DNA of 64,000 bases. It comes from Akanthomyces muscarius (Eukaryota; Ascomycota; Sordariomycetes; Hypocreales; Cordycipitaceae). The notes beneath the pieces are model-generated. The model was not told the DNA's origin, searched no databases, and saw only the letters and a program-made list of their open reading frames with translations. Position 1 is the first letter of the stretch; each line of letters starts with the position of its first letter. The stretch is taken from the NCBI RefSeq assembly GCF_028009165.1, contig NC_079243.1, positions 1,240,001-1,304,000 of the forward strand, read 5' to 3'. Position numbers and translations under genes: made by a program. Positions 54,263 through 64,000 of the stretch are shown here, one piece after another.

Positions 54263-55557
54263 AGAACATTGCGAAGCATGCTTTTATGCCACACTCGTCT
54301 TTTGTAGGACAATATCTCTATAGCAGCAGCGCATTTTCTCACCTACACAATATGAATTACGATGACATATGCGCTGGCCCTATTCCAGTGGTAGTGACCG
54401 TAGTAAGTGGCAGTGCGACTCGCAAGCCACGCTTGACATGATGAGTGTTTTATAAGTTTGGGCGATGTTGAGAACCTCAAACCCGACGCCCAGGTTATTC
54501 AGAAACGGCGGGACAGCCGGCTGGCTCCTATGAACGCGGCCTATACCCCAGAACGCTGAAGGCTCCAATCACAAGTGAATAGTCAGCTCACAGCGGGTTT
54601 GCGTCGCCCAAAGACGGGTATAAGAGGACGCCATGACAAAGGGCAAGGCTAGATCGCGCCGGGCAAGGCCAGACTAGTTCAGGCCCGTCCGTTGATTCCA
54701 CCGAGGATCGACGCTAAATCTGACAATAAGCGGTGAGATCCAATTGAGGTATATAAAAATAAAGGAGGTCTTTCGGCAGGAGTGCTCCGTGCAGGCATCC
54801 ACTTAAATAACAGAAGAGTCGAATAAGCCGATCGCCAACACCGGAGCAGACTAGGTGCGTTCGTTCTGTAGCCCAATGAGCGGATAAGGAACAATGGCCT
54901 CTGTACCAGGGCCCGTACAACGAAGACGGCCGCAACAGCTGTTTGAAAATCACGAACAAATTCGACAGGTGTTGGAACGATTGTGAGTCATGCGGCAAGT
55001 GCCAGTTGAGCGAATAATACTCACAAAAGGAGATCGTGACGTGGATCTGTCAGCAAACTCGCCGCAGCGGCGCTTACGGGCTCCGTCCTCAAGCCTGCGA
55101 CCGGCCAGGACAGGTGGACGGTCAGGGTACATGAAATTCGTCAATTTTGCGCCATAATCTCACCCAATCGAGGTAGCCACTTCCTAAGGCTGGCTTACGG
55201 CTGTCTGCGGCCGTCCTGGCACACGAACACAATTTTCTCTCTCTATCTCAGTCAATCCTCGTTACCTCATGACTAATGTCGCGCTCTGCGTAACAATCCG
55301 GTTACTGCCTAAATTAGACGTGTAACCAAGGTCTTTCAATCGACCCAGACAGCTGTTCTCATTGCCTTGATGGAGATTTTTCCATCTACATCTCAATCGC
55401 GCTTTGAGAGCCTGCCAAGAACGAGGGGCGCCACCCGATCAAAAAGATTAGCGTCGCTGCCTCGGAATTCGCACGCCCTGTCCGCCGCCGCTGTTTGCTT
55501 GCCTGAAATTCACCGAGCCACATCATCCGAGCCCGCCTCACGGTATCTTCTGCCGAC
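54263..55557. other. No gene seen between the permease and the giant DUF3638 gene
   Basis: About 1.3 kb. Holds the permease 3' flank and the promoter of the giant gene. CTCTCTATCTCAG near 55240 is a pyrimidine-rich patch. No coding content recognised. Confidence 0.45.
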
Positions 55558-58500
55558 ATGGCATTCACCAAAGGCAATCCTCTCGACATGCCGAGAGCGA
55601 CCTTTGATTACATCTACCACCATTTATTTCTGCCTCACCAGCTTCCTGGTGCGGACGACGCTTCTCCGAAAAGCGAGGCCTCGCTTCTGGATTTTATACA
55701 TCAATCTCTGCAGCGCTTCCTGCCTCGCCGCCAAGATGAGAAGGCGGTCAAAGCTAGCATCTCGATGATTGACCTTCTTCGAAGATCGAGGAGCCCCCAG
55801 GGACACTTGAAGGAAGCTGGTGTTCGGGAGGTTCTGCAGGAACTACTGGCTGGCGCACCTGTGGCAGTGTTTCAGATTACAGATCAAAATGCTGGCGTTC
55901 TTGTCAACAGAAAGTCCGATGTGGTTCGCTTTGAAACATTTGAATTGTCGCCAACAAATGAGGCCGCCATGACGGCGCGCGGGCGACTCGTGCGGCGCTT
56001 TCCAGCGAATGCTGTCGAGGTCCCACTAAGTGACTTTGAAGGCGAAGCCTTTCGTGGAGTTCTGGTCAAAACCTTGACGAAAATGAGCCAACAAACTGTG
56101 CGCGAGACGAAGCCGGTGCCAGAGAAGGAGAAGCCGACGACAGAGAAAGAGAAGCAGGAGCAAGATGGGGTAAGAGAGACGACCGACCCGAAAATTGTGA
56201 CCGAGCTGTTTACGAGCATGCTTCGTGGATGCGGCAAGGAGGTTGCCGTCGAGGGAATCTGCAAGCACACACGGGAGGATATCATATGGAAGAACGGCAA
56301 GCTCCCGTGGCGACGCTCGTCTCTTTGGCTCCTCGTCAGAGTAGCACTACATTTGTCGATGATGCGACTCTCCGGCGGAGACGACAAGACCTACAAGGAG
56401 TTTCTGACATTCTTGATGGCTGACGCTCTGCAAGCGGCGACCCAGCAGCAAAAGATCCCCAGCGATATTCTGCACACCATGTCGACAAAAGTCTCCCGGC
56501 GTCTTTGCAAGATCCGAGATCCTAGCAATGGACCATGGCTACCACACATTCGGAAAATTGTCTCCGACAGCTCAGAAACATTACATCAACGATGGAAGCA
56601 AATCCGCGAGCGAGAAGAGCCATCTCTGGAACTAGCGAAGCTTTCTGAGTTTAAGATGGAGGAAAGTACAGATTTCTCACTCACCAACATGGAAATGTTT
56701 CTCGACACAATTCCTTCGCGCAAGACGGCAAGTAACGACCGCGGCTTTCACCCCGTGTCGCAAATCAATGTGCAACCACAGGATCAATTACCCCTCGCCA
56801 AAAACTGGAATGAGACCAACTCACCTTTCAATCTCTTCGAGACTGAGTCGTGGGTGGCCAACAACCTCCGAGCGTGGGTCGACCAACATATGAAGGGGGC
56901 GGACAGTTGTGTACGGGATCTGAGACTTCTGGTCGAATTCTACCACGCCAAGGCAGCCATTTACTACTCTGGTCGTCCCGAAGGAGCGTCACGGATGGTC
57001 CTTACAATTTCAGAGCTTTGGTGCGCTGCAGATAAGGTTGCCACACAGGAAATTCCCCTGCTGGCGAATTACCAACCCCAAGTCCCGACCATGGTCTGGC
57101 AAGCATTACTGCTCAGCTCAAAAGAGGAAATGCAGAGACTGAAGAGTCTAGAAGATTACATGCACGAACGAGATAAAACTTCCGGGAAACTGGAGCGCCC
57201 GTCCATTTTCGGCTCATTCGGGTTGCCTGGTTCCTTTGCCGTCGAATTCTTCAGCAGCTCCGAACAACACCAGAAGATCAAGTACGAGATCGAGTCCGAA
57301 GCCGCGCGTACACGGCAGGAAAAGCGCGAAGAGTTTCGAAAGACGAAGTCGGAATACATTAGTCTTATGCAGAAGCACGCGTCGATGGAGTGTGACGTAA
57401 CGACAAAGAAGCAAAGAGGTACGACAATTTTGGCCCATCCTTCTTCGTGCAAGCGCTGCCGTGTCGAAGCCAAAGCCAAAGCTCTTGCTGTACACATTCA
57501 CGAGTGGCCTCTACCACGCAACGACGTCGAGGCCCAAGCGACTGTGTTCGAAATGGCTGCTCCTGTGGCATTCTCCGAATGGCGCGACCTGACCATCTAC
57601 TTCATTAATGACGTGCTGTTGAGCAAGCCAAAAAACACATCCACCCCAAGCACCTCGTATGCGCTGAGAACCTACCAGCCCGTCAAGTCATGGTACACAT
57701 CTCAAAGCCACTGCCGAATCCATCTCCGATCTGAAGATCAGCCTAATGCCATCATACACAAACGAGCGACCCCGGTCGAGAGTGCCAACGAGTCGGATGT
57801 CTGCCTCGATAGTGGGCTTTTATACCGCTACTTTGACGAGAAGCTGAATTCGTTCTTCAGCGAACTGGTCGCGACTGAAGACTTGACGGAGCTATGCACC
57901 TTTAGGCTTCCCCAGCGCGCCGAAGCATTGAAACGATACCATCACCGCAGCTGGAAGGCCCCCGATGGAGAGACGCCAAACGAAGTGATTGCGAGTCAAT
58001 ACTCGTGTCCCGAGTGGATGCCCCTGATCGAGTTCAAGGCTCTCGCAGGCTTGCCATATGGACACAGCATACAATGGATGAGTGTCTTGGCGCAGCTTGC
58101 TATGCCAAAAGTTGACTTCAACAGGCCCGAAACTGCCATTTTCCTTCTTCAAATGTGTCTACAGAGCGGCCCAGAGTCGGCTGTTGTCCATCGATCCACC
58201 CACTCCCGGCTCTGTGATCCGGCTTTTGGGTCCCAAACACTGGAGAGCTTGACAAAGTGTGTTTTGCGCGTGGGCGAGAACTGGGAGTCATACGTTGCCT
58301 TGTGGTCTTTTACATCGCTGGCTGCCCGGGTCTTATCTCTGACTTCTGCGGAACTGTCGCAGCCCTTTCTGGATCTACTCCAAAGGAGCCGTGAGACCAC
58401 TCATAAGTGGGTGGAGGACCTACTTCAACAAGCAGAAGATACCAGCAACGAGGAGCAAAGGAAGGAACTCTTGCAGACAGCTTTCAACTTGGCTCTGGTC

Positions 58501-61500
58501 TGCGCCGATTCATTCAACGTGTACGACACCTACCTGTTGCAGATTTTGCGGGACTCGACACAAGCCTCGATTCTAGTCGAATGCTCCGTCATCATCAATG
58601 ACAATGCGGCATTGAAGGAAGAGGACGACAACATTCTTCAAGGCATTATGCTTGACCGCTGGCGGCATCTTATGTACCGAGCTAGGCCGATCTTGGCGGA
58701 GCAGAATGCCTTGGGGCAATCCTTCCTATCCGATGCCACTCAGCGACGCTGGCGCTACTTCAAGCGTGACTCGTCTTGGGTGATGTCGGCAGAAACCAAC
58801 AGCTGGTACCAGACCTTCGTGGCGGGGCTAGAGGTCCATCTGAACATCTTGACTGGCGAGCTTCTGGCCAATGGCATGCCTTTGTCCCGTCTACCTACAG
58901 AATACCAATTACATTTTGACTACAAGAGGGTATTCAGGGATCTGCTGCTTCATGTGATGCCGAGCATGGCCCCTGGCATGGCTTTTTGCACCACTCACCT
59001 CTTATACGGCTATACGGTTCACTTCGGTGTGCAGGGTAAGGATCTGCTTATCCGCTTGGAGAATGACGATTCCTGCCTCGACTACGTCCCCCCGCGAGTT
59101 TTTACAGGCTTACTCCCTGACTCATTCGTCCACGACTACGTGCACTGGTATAATAACAAGACGGGCTTCATCGAATTCTTTCCTCACAGCCATCCCTATC
59201 CAATCGAGTCTGCTGAATGGCACCTTGGCCGGAATGAAGGACTCTGGAAACTATGCCAAGATAATACAGTCTTTCTCCTGACGCCCTCGAGTGGACTGGC
59301 TCAACATATATCGGCATTTATGACCCATCTTGAATCACCTTTGAACCTTCACATGCTCTATTACAAAAAGAAGAGTCTACTGGAGATCCAGGTCCCTAGA
59401 CTGCAGCTACGATTTTTCATGAACGATGGAGAGTCAATAATTCGCTCCCAACAATTCAGAGATATGCACATTGACGTGGACCAGTCAATTGGTACACTTG
59501 TGGGGCTGAAAAGCAAGCTCGTGCTGCGAAGTAGTCAAGATCCACCAAAAAGGACACTGATCGTCCCCGAGGGTGATGTTGAATTCAAGAGGCAAGGGAC
59601 TGACGGACCTCTCGATCATGTTGCTGTTTCCCTGCAACATGGCACCGCTCGTCGTGTTCAAGCTTACCAGGTAGATGAGCTTCTTGGCAGGTTTGTGGCC
59701 AACACGAAGCTCGAGAGCAAGCTCTTCCTCGCCTATCTCCACGCCCTGACTTCTTTCTGTTTGCCGGACCCGCTGCTTGGGCGGCGAGGTATAGAACAAA
59801 CCCTGGATATCCTAGGCTCCGCATCAGTCAGAGCACCTACAGCATGGAGCCCGGCTGCATGCAAGTTGATGGATGACATCGCGGCCCTTGCACCCGGACG
59901 TCACTACTATCCAGAGACATTGAAGGCAATGCAAACAGTGATTTGGTCTCCCCATCTGAGTTTTTCAACCCAAGACGACCGGCTATTTACGTTTGCGAAG
60001 CAAATATCGGAACAATCTTCTGCGAGCGACTTTCTTTATCCGAAAGCGAAGGCTAGATTAGTCTCCGAGCCACACACTACCCTGGAGTTGGCCCAGCGAG
60101 CAATTTCGCGAGACGTCAGCCGATTCGTTTCAGCTTCCGAGAATGACAAAAATGGCCTAAAAGACGAGGTTTATCAAGCAAGAGATTGCACCAGATCAGT
60201 TCGGGCGGCTCGTGCAACTGAAATAGCTACAAGAGCCTTCCGTGGTGACCAAGGCCCCAGTCGCCTAGTTGCAGCAGGTCTTGCGTCCCATTTGTACAAA
60301 TTGATGTCTGCGGGTAAACTATCGAGCCATAGAGGTGCTCCTTCGAAGCGAGACATGGAATACGACTCGATGTGGCTCCAGAGGCCAGATGCATGGCTGT
60401 CGTCCTACTGGTGTCAGTTGCACTCAGGCTTTCAGCAAAACCAACAGTGGCTTCACAGGATGGAACTGGTGGCATGGATATCCACAGTCGCATACTCTAC
60501 CGAGAATGACGAGCAGATTACCCAAGCTCTTCTCATGCTGGCTTTATCTCCTGCTGTCGCAGCAGCCTCACTGCCTGCGGGAGACGCTCACGACCTGTCC
60601 AGAGGCTTCATTTTGGAACCCGCTGTAATAGAAGCCTCGGCCGCTTTCAAATCCAACGCCAGGAACGGCGCAGACGGCAAAGCAGGTGCGCGGCCGAAAA
60701 AGGCAGAGGGCAAGACTGGGAACCAATTCCAGAGAGACTACGGGAAGGAAAAAAGGGACGCCGTCAACATCTACCGCGAGAAACTCACCCGACAATGGCC
60801 CTGCCAGGCTCCGAAACCGCCGGGCGACTATCACATGGAGGCCTACGTTGATGTTGCGCGGTCCATGAAGTCGGTCCTTCCGCCTTGGAGAATGTGGTGG
60901 GCCAACAAGAACTTTAAAGAGTATCTTGCGGATTTTACCACGGCTCTGCAGCAGATTTCGATGGTAGCCGCCACAGAAAATGGGCCCTTTCTGGCAGCTG
61001 CGGTCTCCGCGGATTATCACACCAAGAAAACTGTCCCAATCATCGACATATTCTGTCAGACAGCACCTGATCCCGCTAGCATCCCAGCACAGGCCCTCGA
61101 GAACCTTGTTCAGAAAGTCGAGGCCGAAGTAGGCGAAACGGAAAAGTTGGCACAGACAATCGACATTCTTGACTCTAGGGCAAGCCGACAATACGAGCAA
61201 AAGTATTTGGACGCGTTGCGACAGAGTTTGTCAAGCTTCAAGACGTACAGCAGCAACCATCTCTCCCAAGACAAGAAATTTGCCACTCTATTCCGGCAGC
61301 ATCTAGAACGATGCATCGGCCGCTATGAGCTCGTCTACAATTCTCTGCTCAGAGCTGTGCAGCCGTTTTCCAAGTCAGAGCCGTCCAACCCTGGGGATTT
61401 CGTGGCTGCCATCCTCTACACGGCGAGTTTCCAACCCAGAATTTCTCCCGTCTTCTTCCTCCAGCAACTCAAAAATTCAAACTGGTCGAAGCTGTCCACG

Positions 61501-64000
61501 GCTTGGAGAGATGCCATTATAGAGTATGGCCTCGCGGTCTTGACCTTGCAGAAAGCCAAGCGGCTTATTCGATTCCAGAATGATCCCGTCGATCTTCTTC
61601 GTGAGCTTGAAAACGGCGACCACGCGGAATGGAACCCGACAGAGAACCCAGAATGGCTGCTCCTCGAGTGCGAAAGCGACATTATGATCCGGTCGGCCCA
61701 AACTCAAATAGCGCGACAAATGATCCAACCTCCCGATGGAAGCAACGCCGTGATGCAATTGAACATGGGAGAAGGGAAGTCTTCCGTCATTGTTCCAATT
61801 GTCTCGACAGCTCTTGCTGATGGGTCAAAGCTAGTTCGTGTCATTGCAGCCAAGGCGCAGGCCAAGCAGATGCGCCAAATGCTAGTTGTCAAGATCTCTG
61901 GCCTTCTTGATCGGCCAGTGTATCAGCTGCCCTTTTCCAGAGATGTTCAACTGGACAATGAAAAGGCCGAGGCAATTCATCGACTGCTAGTCCAATGTCA
62001 GAACGAAGGTGGTGTTTTGCTCGTTCAGCCAGAGCATCTTTTGTCATTGCAGCTGATGGAGTTAGAGCTCGAGCTCAGTGGACACTCCTCCATCTCTCAG
62101 CAAATCATGCAAGTTCGAAAATTCTTTGACGACTCGTCCAGAGACATTGTTGATGAAAGCGACGAAAACTTTAGCGTCAAGTTTGAGCTCACGTATACGC
62201 TCGGAAAGCAGCAGGCGTTGGAGCACAGCCCATACCGATGGATTATTGTGCAAGAAGTCCTGAGTCTGGTTCGTCGCTTCGCCCCGGAAGTGGCAGCCGA
62301 ATTCCCATTGTCGATGGAGTTTGACAACCGCCATGACGAACGCTTCCCGCGGATCCGAATCCTGCGCCAAGATGCAGAAAAGACGATGTTTGACAGCATC
62401 GCCGACTTTATTTGTGAGACTGGCATGACTGGATTCCCAATTGCGCGCCAGCCCCCGAAAATTCGAAACGCCGCTCGGAAATACATTACGAAATGGGATT
62501 TGACTGCTGAGGAATGCCAAGATGTTGAGCATGGGCAATTTTGGAACGAGTCAACCGCGAACCACATTCTTCTCTTGCGTGGGCTGCTTGCCGGTGGAGT
62601 TCTTGCCTTTGCGCTCGGTCGAAAGCGCTGGAGAGTCAATTACGGCCTCGACCCGACTCGAGAGAAAAACACCAGGCTCGCTGTTCCCTACCAAGCCAAG
62701 GACAGCCCGTCAGCTCGATCCGAGTTCAGCCACCCTGACATTGTCATTGTGCTCACCTGCCTGACGTATTATTACGGCGGACTCGAAGATCAGGCTCTAT
62801 TTGACTCTCTGGAGATTCTTGTCCGGTCGGATAACGCGGAACTCGAGTATTCTGCCTGGGTACACACGGCGCCGAATCTACCACAGGCATACAAGCTTCT
62901 CCAAGGAGTTAACCTCAGGGATCGGGTGCAGTGCTCGTCGACCATATTCCCACACCTTCGTTACTCCAAGGGTGCCATTGACTACTACCTTTGCCGAATG
63001 GTCTTTAACAAGTCTTGCCAGGAGTTTCCGCACAAGCTTTCGGCTTCGGGCTGGGATCTCGGCAAGACGAAGAGATGCCCGACAACGGGTTTCAGCGGAA
63101 CGAACGACTCCAGATATGTCCTTCCACTTGGCATGAAACAGCTGGATCTTCCCGAGCAGAGTCATACCAACGCGCTCGTACTCAGCAACCTATTGCGACC
63201 AGAGAATAGCATTGCTACAATGCCAGCGGAGATGATGGGCACGACTTTTGACAGCCAATCACTTTTGAGCTTGCTTCTGGCGAGGAAGTCCAAGCCGCGT
63301 GTGATATTGGATGTTGGTGCCCAGATTATTGATCGCACAAATGTCGAGATGGCAAGAGCGTGGCTTGGCCACTACGAATTGGATGAAAACACGCAAGCAG
63401 TCATCTTCTTCAACGATTTTGACGAAATCATGGTGCTGGATGAAAGTGGCCAAATTGAGGAACTGCAAACTTCGCCGTTTGCCGATCGGCTGGAGCAGTG
63501 CCTGGTCTTCCTCGACGAAGTGCACACGCGAGGCACAGATCTCAGACTACCCGCAGACTACCAAGCTGTCGTCACTTTGGGCGCGCACGTAACAAAGGAC
63601 AGACTGGCGCAGGCGTGCATGAGAATGCGTAAGCTCGGAAGAGGTCAGAGTGTGGTGTTTTTTGTCCCGCGCGAGATTGAGCATGACATTTGCCTGCTTC
63701 GCGGCGATCAAGGGTCTGCGTCATCGCCCGATATCACCGTGTCGGATGTGCTGTGCTGGGCCATTACAGAAACATGCAAAGATCTGCGACGTGCGGTACC
63801 ACTGTGGCTGAATCAAGGGCTTCGCTTCACCAAACAGCAAGCCCTTTGGGATGGTCTTGCTGATCCAGACAATCACACCAGTCGACAGGATTGCGCCAAG
63901 CACTTCATGGACGAAGAGAGCCAAAGTCTCGACAAGCGATATCGCCCGAAGCAAGCCGACGCAAACATTGCTTCCCTGATCAATGCTCTGAACTCAAATG
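55558..64000 (+). CDS. Giant DUF3638/DUF3645 P-loop protein, 3' end outside the window
   Basis: One uninterrupted frame of 2,814 codons with no stop to the window end. It matches the very large (3,000 residues or more) fungal proteins with an N-terminal DUF6606-type region followed by DUF3638 and DUF3645; databases often label them ubiquitinyl hydrolase, a transferred name with little support. Start MAFTKGNPLDMPRATFDYIYHHLFLPHQLP is the family's opening. A KE-rich linker (EKEKPTTEKEKQEQ) lies near residue 190. DUF3638 begins near residue 2,010 and carries the P-loop NMGEGKSSVIVP (about 2069-2080). A DEAD-like Walker B, FLDEVHTRGTDLRLP, lies at about 2651-2665, followed by TLGAHVTKDRLAQACMRMRKLGRGQSVVFF, the DUF3645 part. 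This P-loop plus DEVH pair suggests a SecA/helicase-like ATPase engine (inference). Partners and role are unknown. No intron is seen in 8.4 kb. Confidence 0.9.
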   Translation, partial: MAFTKGNPLDMPRATFDYIYHHLFLPHQLPGADDASPKSEASLLDFIHQSLQRFLPRRQDEKAVKASISMIDLLRRSRSPQGHLKEAGVREVLQELLAGAPVAVFQITDQNAGVLVNRKSDVVRFETFELSPTNEAAMTARGRLVRRFPANAVEVPLSDFEGEAFRGVLVKTLTKMSQQTVRETKPVPEKEKPTTEKEKQEQDGVRETTDPKIVTELFTSMLRGCGKEVAVEGICKHTREDIIWKNGKLPWRRSSLWLLVRVALHLSMMRLSGGDDKTYKEFLTFLMADALQAATQQQKIPSDILHTMSTKVSRRLCKIRDPSNGPWLPHIRKIVSDSSETLHQRWKQIREREEPSLELAKLSEFKMEESTDFSLTNMEMFLDTIPSRKTASNDRGFHPVSQINVQPQDQLPLAKNWNETNSPFNLFETESWVANNLRAWVDQHMKGADSCVRDLRLLVEFYHAKAAIYYSGRPEGASRMVLTISELWCAADKVATQEIPLLANYQPQVPTMVWQALLLSSKEEMQRLKSLEDYMHERDKTSGKLERPSIFGSFGLPGSFAVEFFSSSEQHQKIKYEIESEAARTRQEKREEFRKTKSEYISLMQKHASMECDVTTKKQRGTTILAHPSSCKRCRVEAKAKALAVHIHEWPLPRNDVEAQATVFEMAAPVAFSEWRDLTIYFINDVLLSKPKNTSTPSTSYALRTYQPVKSWYTSQSHCRIHLRSEDQPNAIIHKRATPVESANESDVCLDSGLLYRYFDEKLNSFFSELVATEDLTELCTFRLPQRAEALKRYHHRSWKAPDGETPNEVIASQYSCPEWMPLIEFKALAGLPYGHSIQWMSVLAQLAMPKVDFNRPETAIFLLQMCLQSGPESAVVHRSTHSRLCDPAFGSQTLESLTKCVLRVGENWESYVALWSFTSLAARVLSLTSAELSQPFLDLLQRSRETTHKWVEDLLQQAEDTSNEEQRKELLQTAFNLALVCADSFNVYDTYLLQILRDSTQASILVECSVIINDNAALKEEDDNILQGIMLDRWRHLMYRARPILAEQNALGQSFLSDATQRRWRYFKRDSSWVMSAETNSWYQTFVAGLEVHLNILTGELLANGMPLSRLPTEYQLHFDYKRVFRDLLLHVMPSMAPGMAFCTTHLLYGYTVHFGVQGKDLLIRLENDDSCLDYVPPRVFTGLLPDSFVHDYVHWYNNKTGFIEFFPHSHPYPIESAEWHLGRNEGLWKLCQDNTVFLLTPSSGLAQHISAFMTHLESPLNLHMLYYKKKSLLEIQVPRLQLRFFMNDGESIIRSQQFRDMHIDVDQSIGTLVGLKSKLVLRSSQDPPKRTLIVPEGDVEFKRQGTDGPLDHVAVSLQHGTARRVQAYQVDELLGRFVANTKLESKLFLAYLHALTSFCLPDPLLGRRGIEQTLDILGSASVRAPTAWSPAACKLMDDIAALAPGRHYYPETLKAMQTVIWSPHLSFSTQDDRLFTFAKQISEQSSASDFLYPKAKARLVSEPHTTLELAQRAISRDVSRFVSASENDKNGLKDEVYQARDCTRSVRAARATEIATRAFRGDQGPSRLVAAGLASHLYKLMSAGKLSSHRGAPSKRDMEYDSMWLQRPDAWLSSYWCQLHSGFQQNQQWLHRMELVAWISTVAYSTENDEQITQALLMLALSPAVAAASLPAGDAHDLSRGFILEPAVIEASAAFKSNARNGADGKAGARPKKAEGKTGNQFQRDYGKEKRDAVNIYREKLTRQWPCQAPKPPGDYHMEAYVDVARSMKSVLPPWRMWWANKNFKEYLADFTTALQQISMVAATENGPFLAAAVSADYHTKKTVPIIDIFCQTAPDPASIPAQALENLVQKVEAEVGETEKLAQTIDILDSRASRQYEQKYLDALRQSLSSFKTYSSNHLSQDKKFATLFRQHLERCIGRYELVYNSLLRAVQPFSKSEPSNPGDFVAAILYTASFQPRISPVFFLQQLKNSNWSKLSTAWRDAIIEYGLAVLTLQKAKRLIRFQNDPVDLLRELENGDHAEWNPTENPEWLLLECESDIMIRSAQTQIARQMIQPPDGSNAVMQLNMGEGKSSVIVPIVSTALADGSKLVRVIAAKAQAKQMRQMLVVKISGLLDRPVYQLPFSRDVQLDNEKAEAIHRLLVQCQNEGGVLLVQPEHLLSLQLMELELELSGHSSISQQIMQVRKFFDDSSRDIVDESDENFSVKFELTYTLGKQQALEHSPYRWIIVQEVLSLVRRFAPEVAAEFPLSMEFDNRHDERFPRIRILRQDAEKTMFDSIADFICETGMTGFPIARQPPKIRNAARKYITKWDLTAEECQDVEHGQFWNESTANHILLLRGLLAGGVLAFALGRKRWRVNYGLDPTREKNTRLAVPYQAKDSPSARSEFSHPDIVIVLTCLTYYYGGLEDQALFDSLEILVRSDNAELEYSAWVHTAPNLPQAYKLLQGVNLRDRVQCSSTIFPHLRYSKGAIDYYLCRMVFNKSCQEFPHKLSASGWDLGKTKRCPTTGFSGTNDSRYVLPLGMKQLDLPEQSHTNALVLSNLLRPENSIATMPAEMMGTTFDSQSLLSLLLARKSKPRVILDVGAQIIDRTNVEMARAWLGHYELDENTQAVIFFNDFDEIMVLDESGQIEELQTSPFADRLEQCLVFLDEVHTRGTDLRLPADYQAVVTLGAHVTKDRLAQACMRMRKLGRGQSVVFFVPREIEHDICLLRGDQGSASSPDITVSDVLCWAITETCKDLRRAVPLWLNQGLRFTKQQALWDGLADPDNHTSRQDCAKHFMDEESQSLDKRYRPKQADANIASLINALNSN

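Noticed and set aside
55367..55768. 133-codon plus-strand frame at the start of the giant gene
   Set aside because: Overlaps the true start in another frame; the frame from 55558 continues 8.4 kb with family motifs.

Overview
This window is nuclear DNA of a filamentous ascomycete. The genes carry short spliceosomal introns of about 50-145 bp with GTRNGY donors and CTAAY-type branch sites, and several families are specific to moulds: HacA, AzgA, CipC-like, a GLEYA adhesin, a fungal NACHT-ankyrin NLR and a Zn2Cys6 regulator. The gene set fits Sordariomycetes, and Hypocreales is my best guess (inference, not proven). I saw no tRNA, rRNA, CRISPR array, transposon or viral sequence. Exon boundaries were worked out by hand from splice signals and reading-frame phase.

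Layout. 0-6 kb: a DUF427 protein, the unfolded-protein-response regulator hacA with its non-spliceosomal Ire1-type intron, and a CipC-like protein. 8-15 kb: a GH79 glucuronidase-like enzyme, a ubiquitin-like-domain protein whose 3' end runs into a 33-bp minisatellite, and an aminoglycoside-phosphotransferase-like gene with a one-base frameshift. 15-20 kb: a CorA-like membrane protein and a secreted GLEYA adhesin with seven 47-residue repeats. 21-25 kb: a hotdog thioesterase, then csm3/swi3 and a complex I subunit gene sharing a 226-bp divergent promoter. 25-33 kb: a 1,658-residue PNP-NACHT-ankyrin NLR followed by a Zn2Cys6 regulator on the same strand. 33-38 kb: a 2OG-Fe(II) oxygenase and the purine permease azgA, tail to tail. 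38-42 kb: a 4.8-kb gene-free stretch. 42-48 kb: an Arg/Asp-rich low-complexity protein, a small cysteine-rich secreted protein and a secreted serine carboxypeptidase. 48-54 kb: a divergent GH13 maltase and alpha-glucoside permease pair. 55.5-64 kb: the first 2,814 codons of an intronless DUF3638/DUF3645 giant protein, cut by the window end.

Genes that work together: the maltase and permease form a sugar uptake and hydrolysis pair, and their shared intergenic region holds four copies of one 13-bp palindrome (TGTCGGWCCGACA), a good candidate for a pathway regulator site. Csm3 and the complex I gene share a promoter with two CACGTG boxes. hacA shows its full regulatory layout: bZIP sites, a mini-uORF, a 7-nt Ire1 loop, and two reading frames joined by removing 20 nt. 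The promoter region of the Arg/Asp-rich gene has a mirror-image pair of CRE-plus-CCAAT modules.
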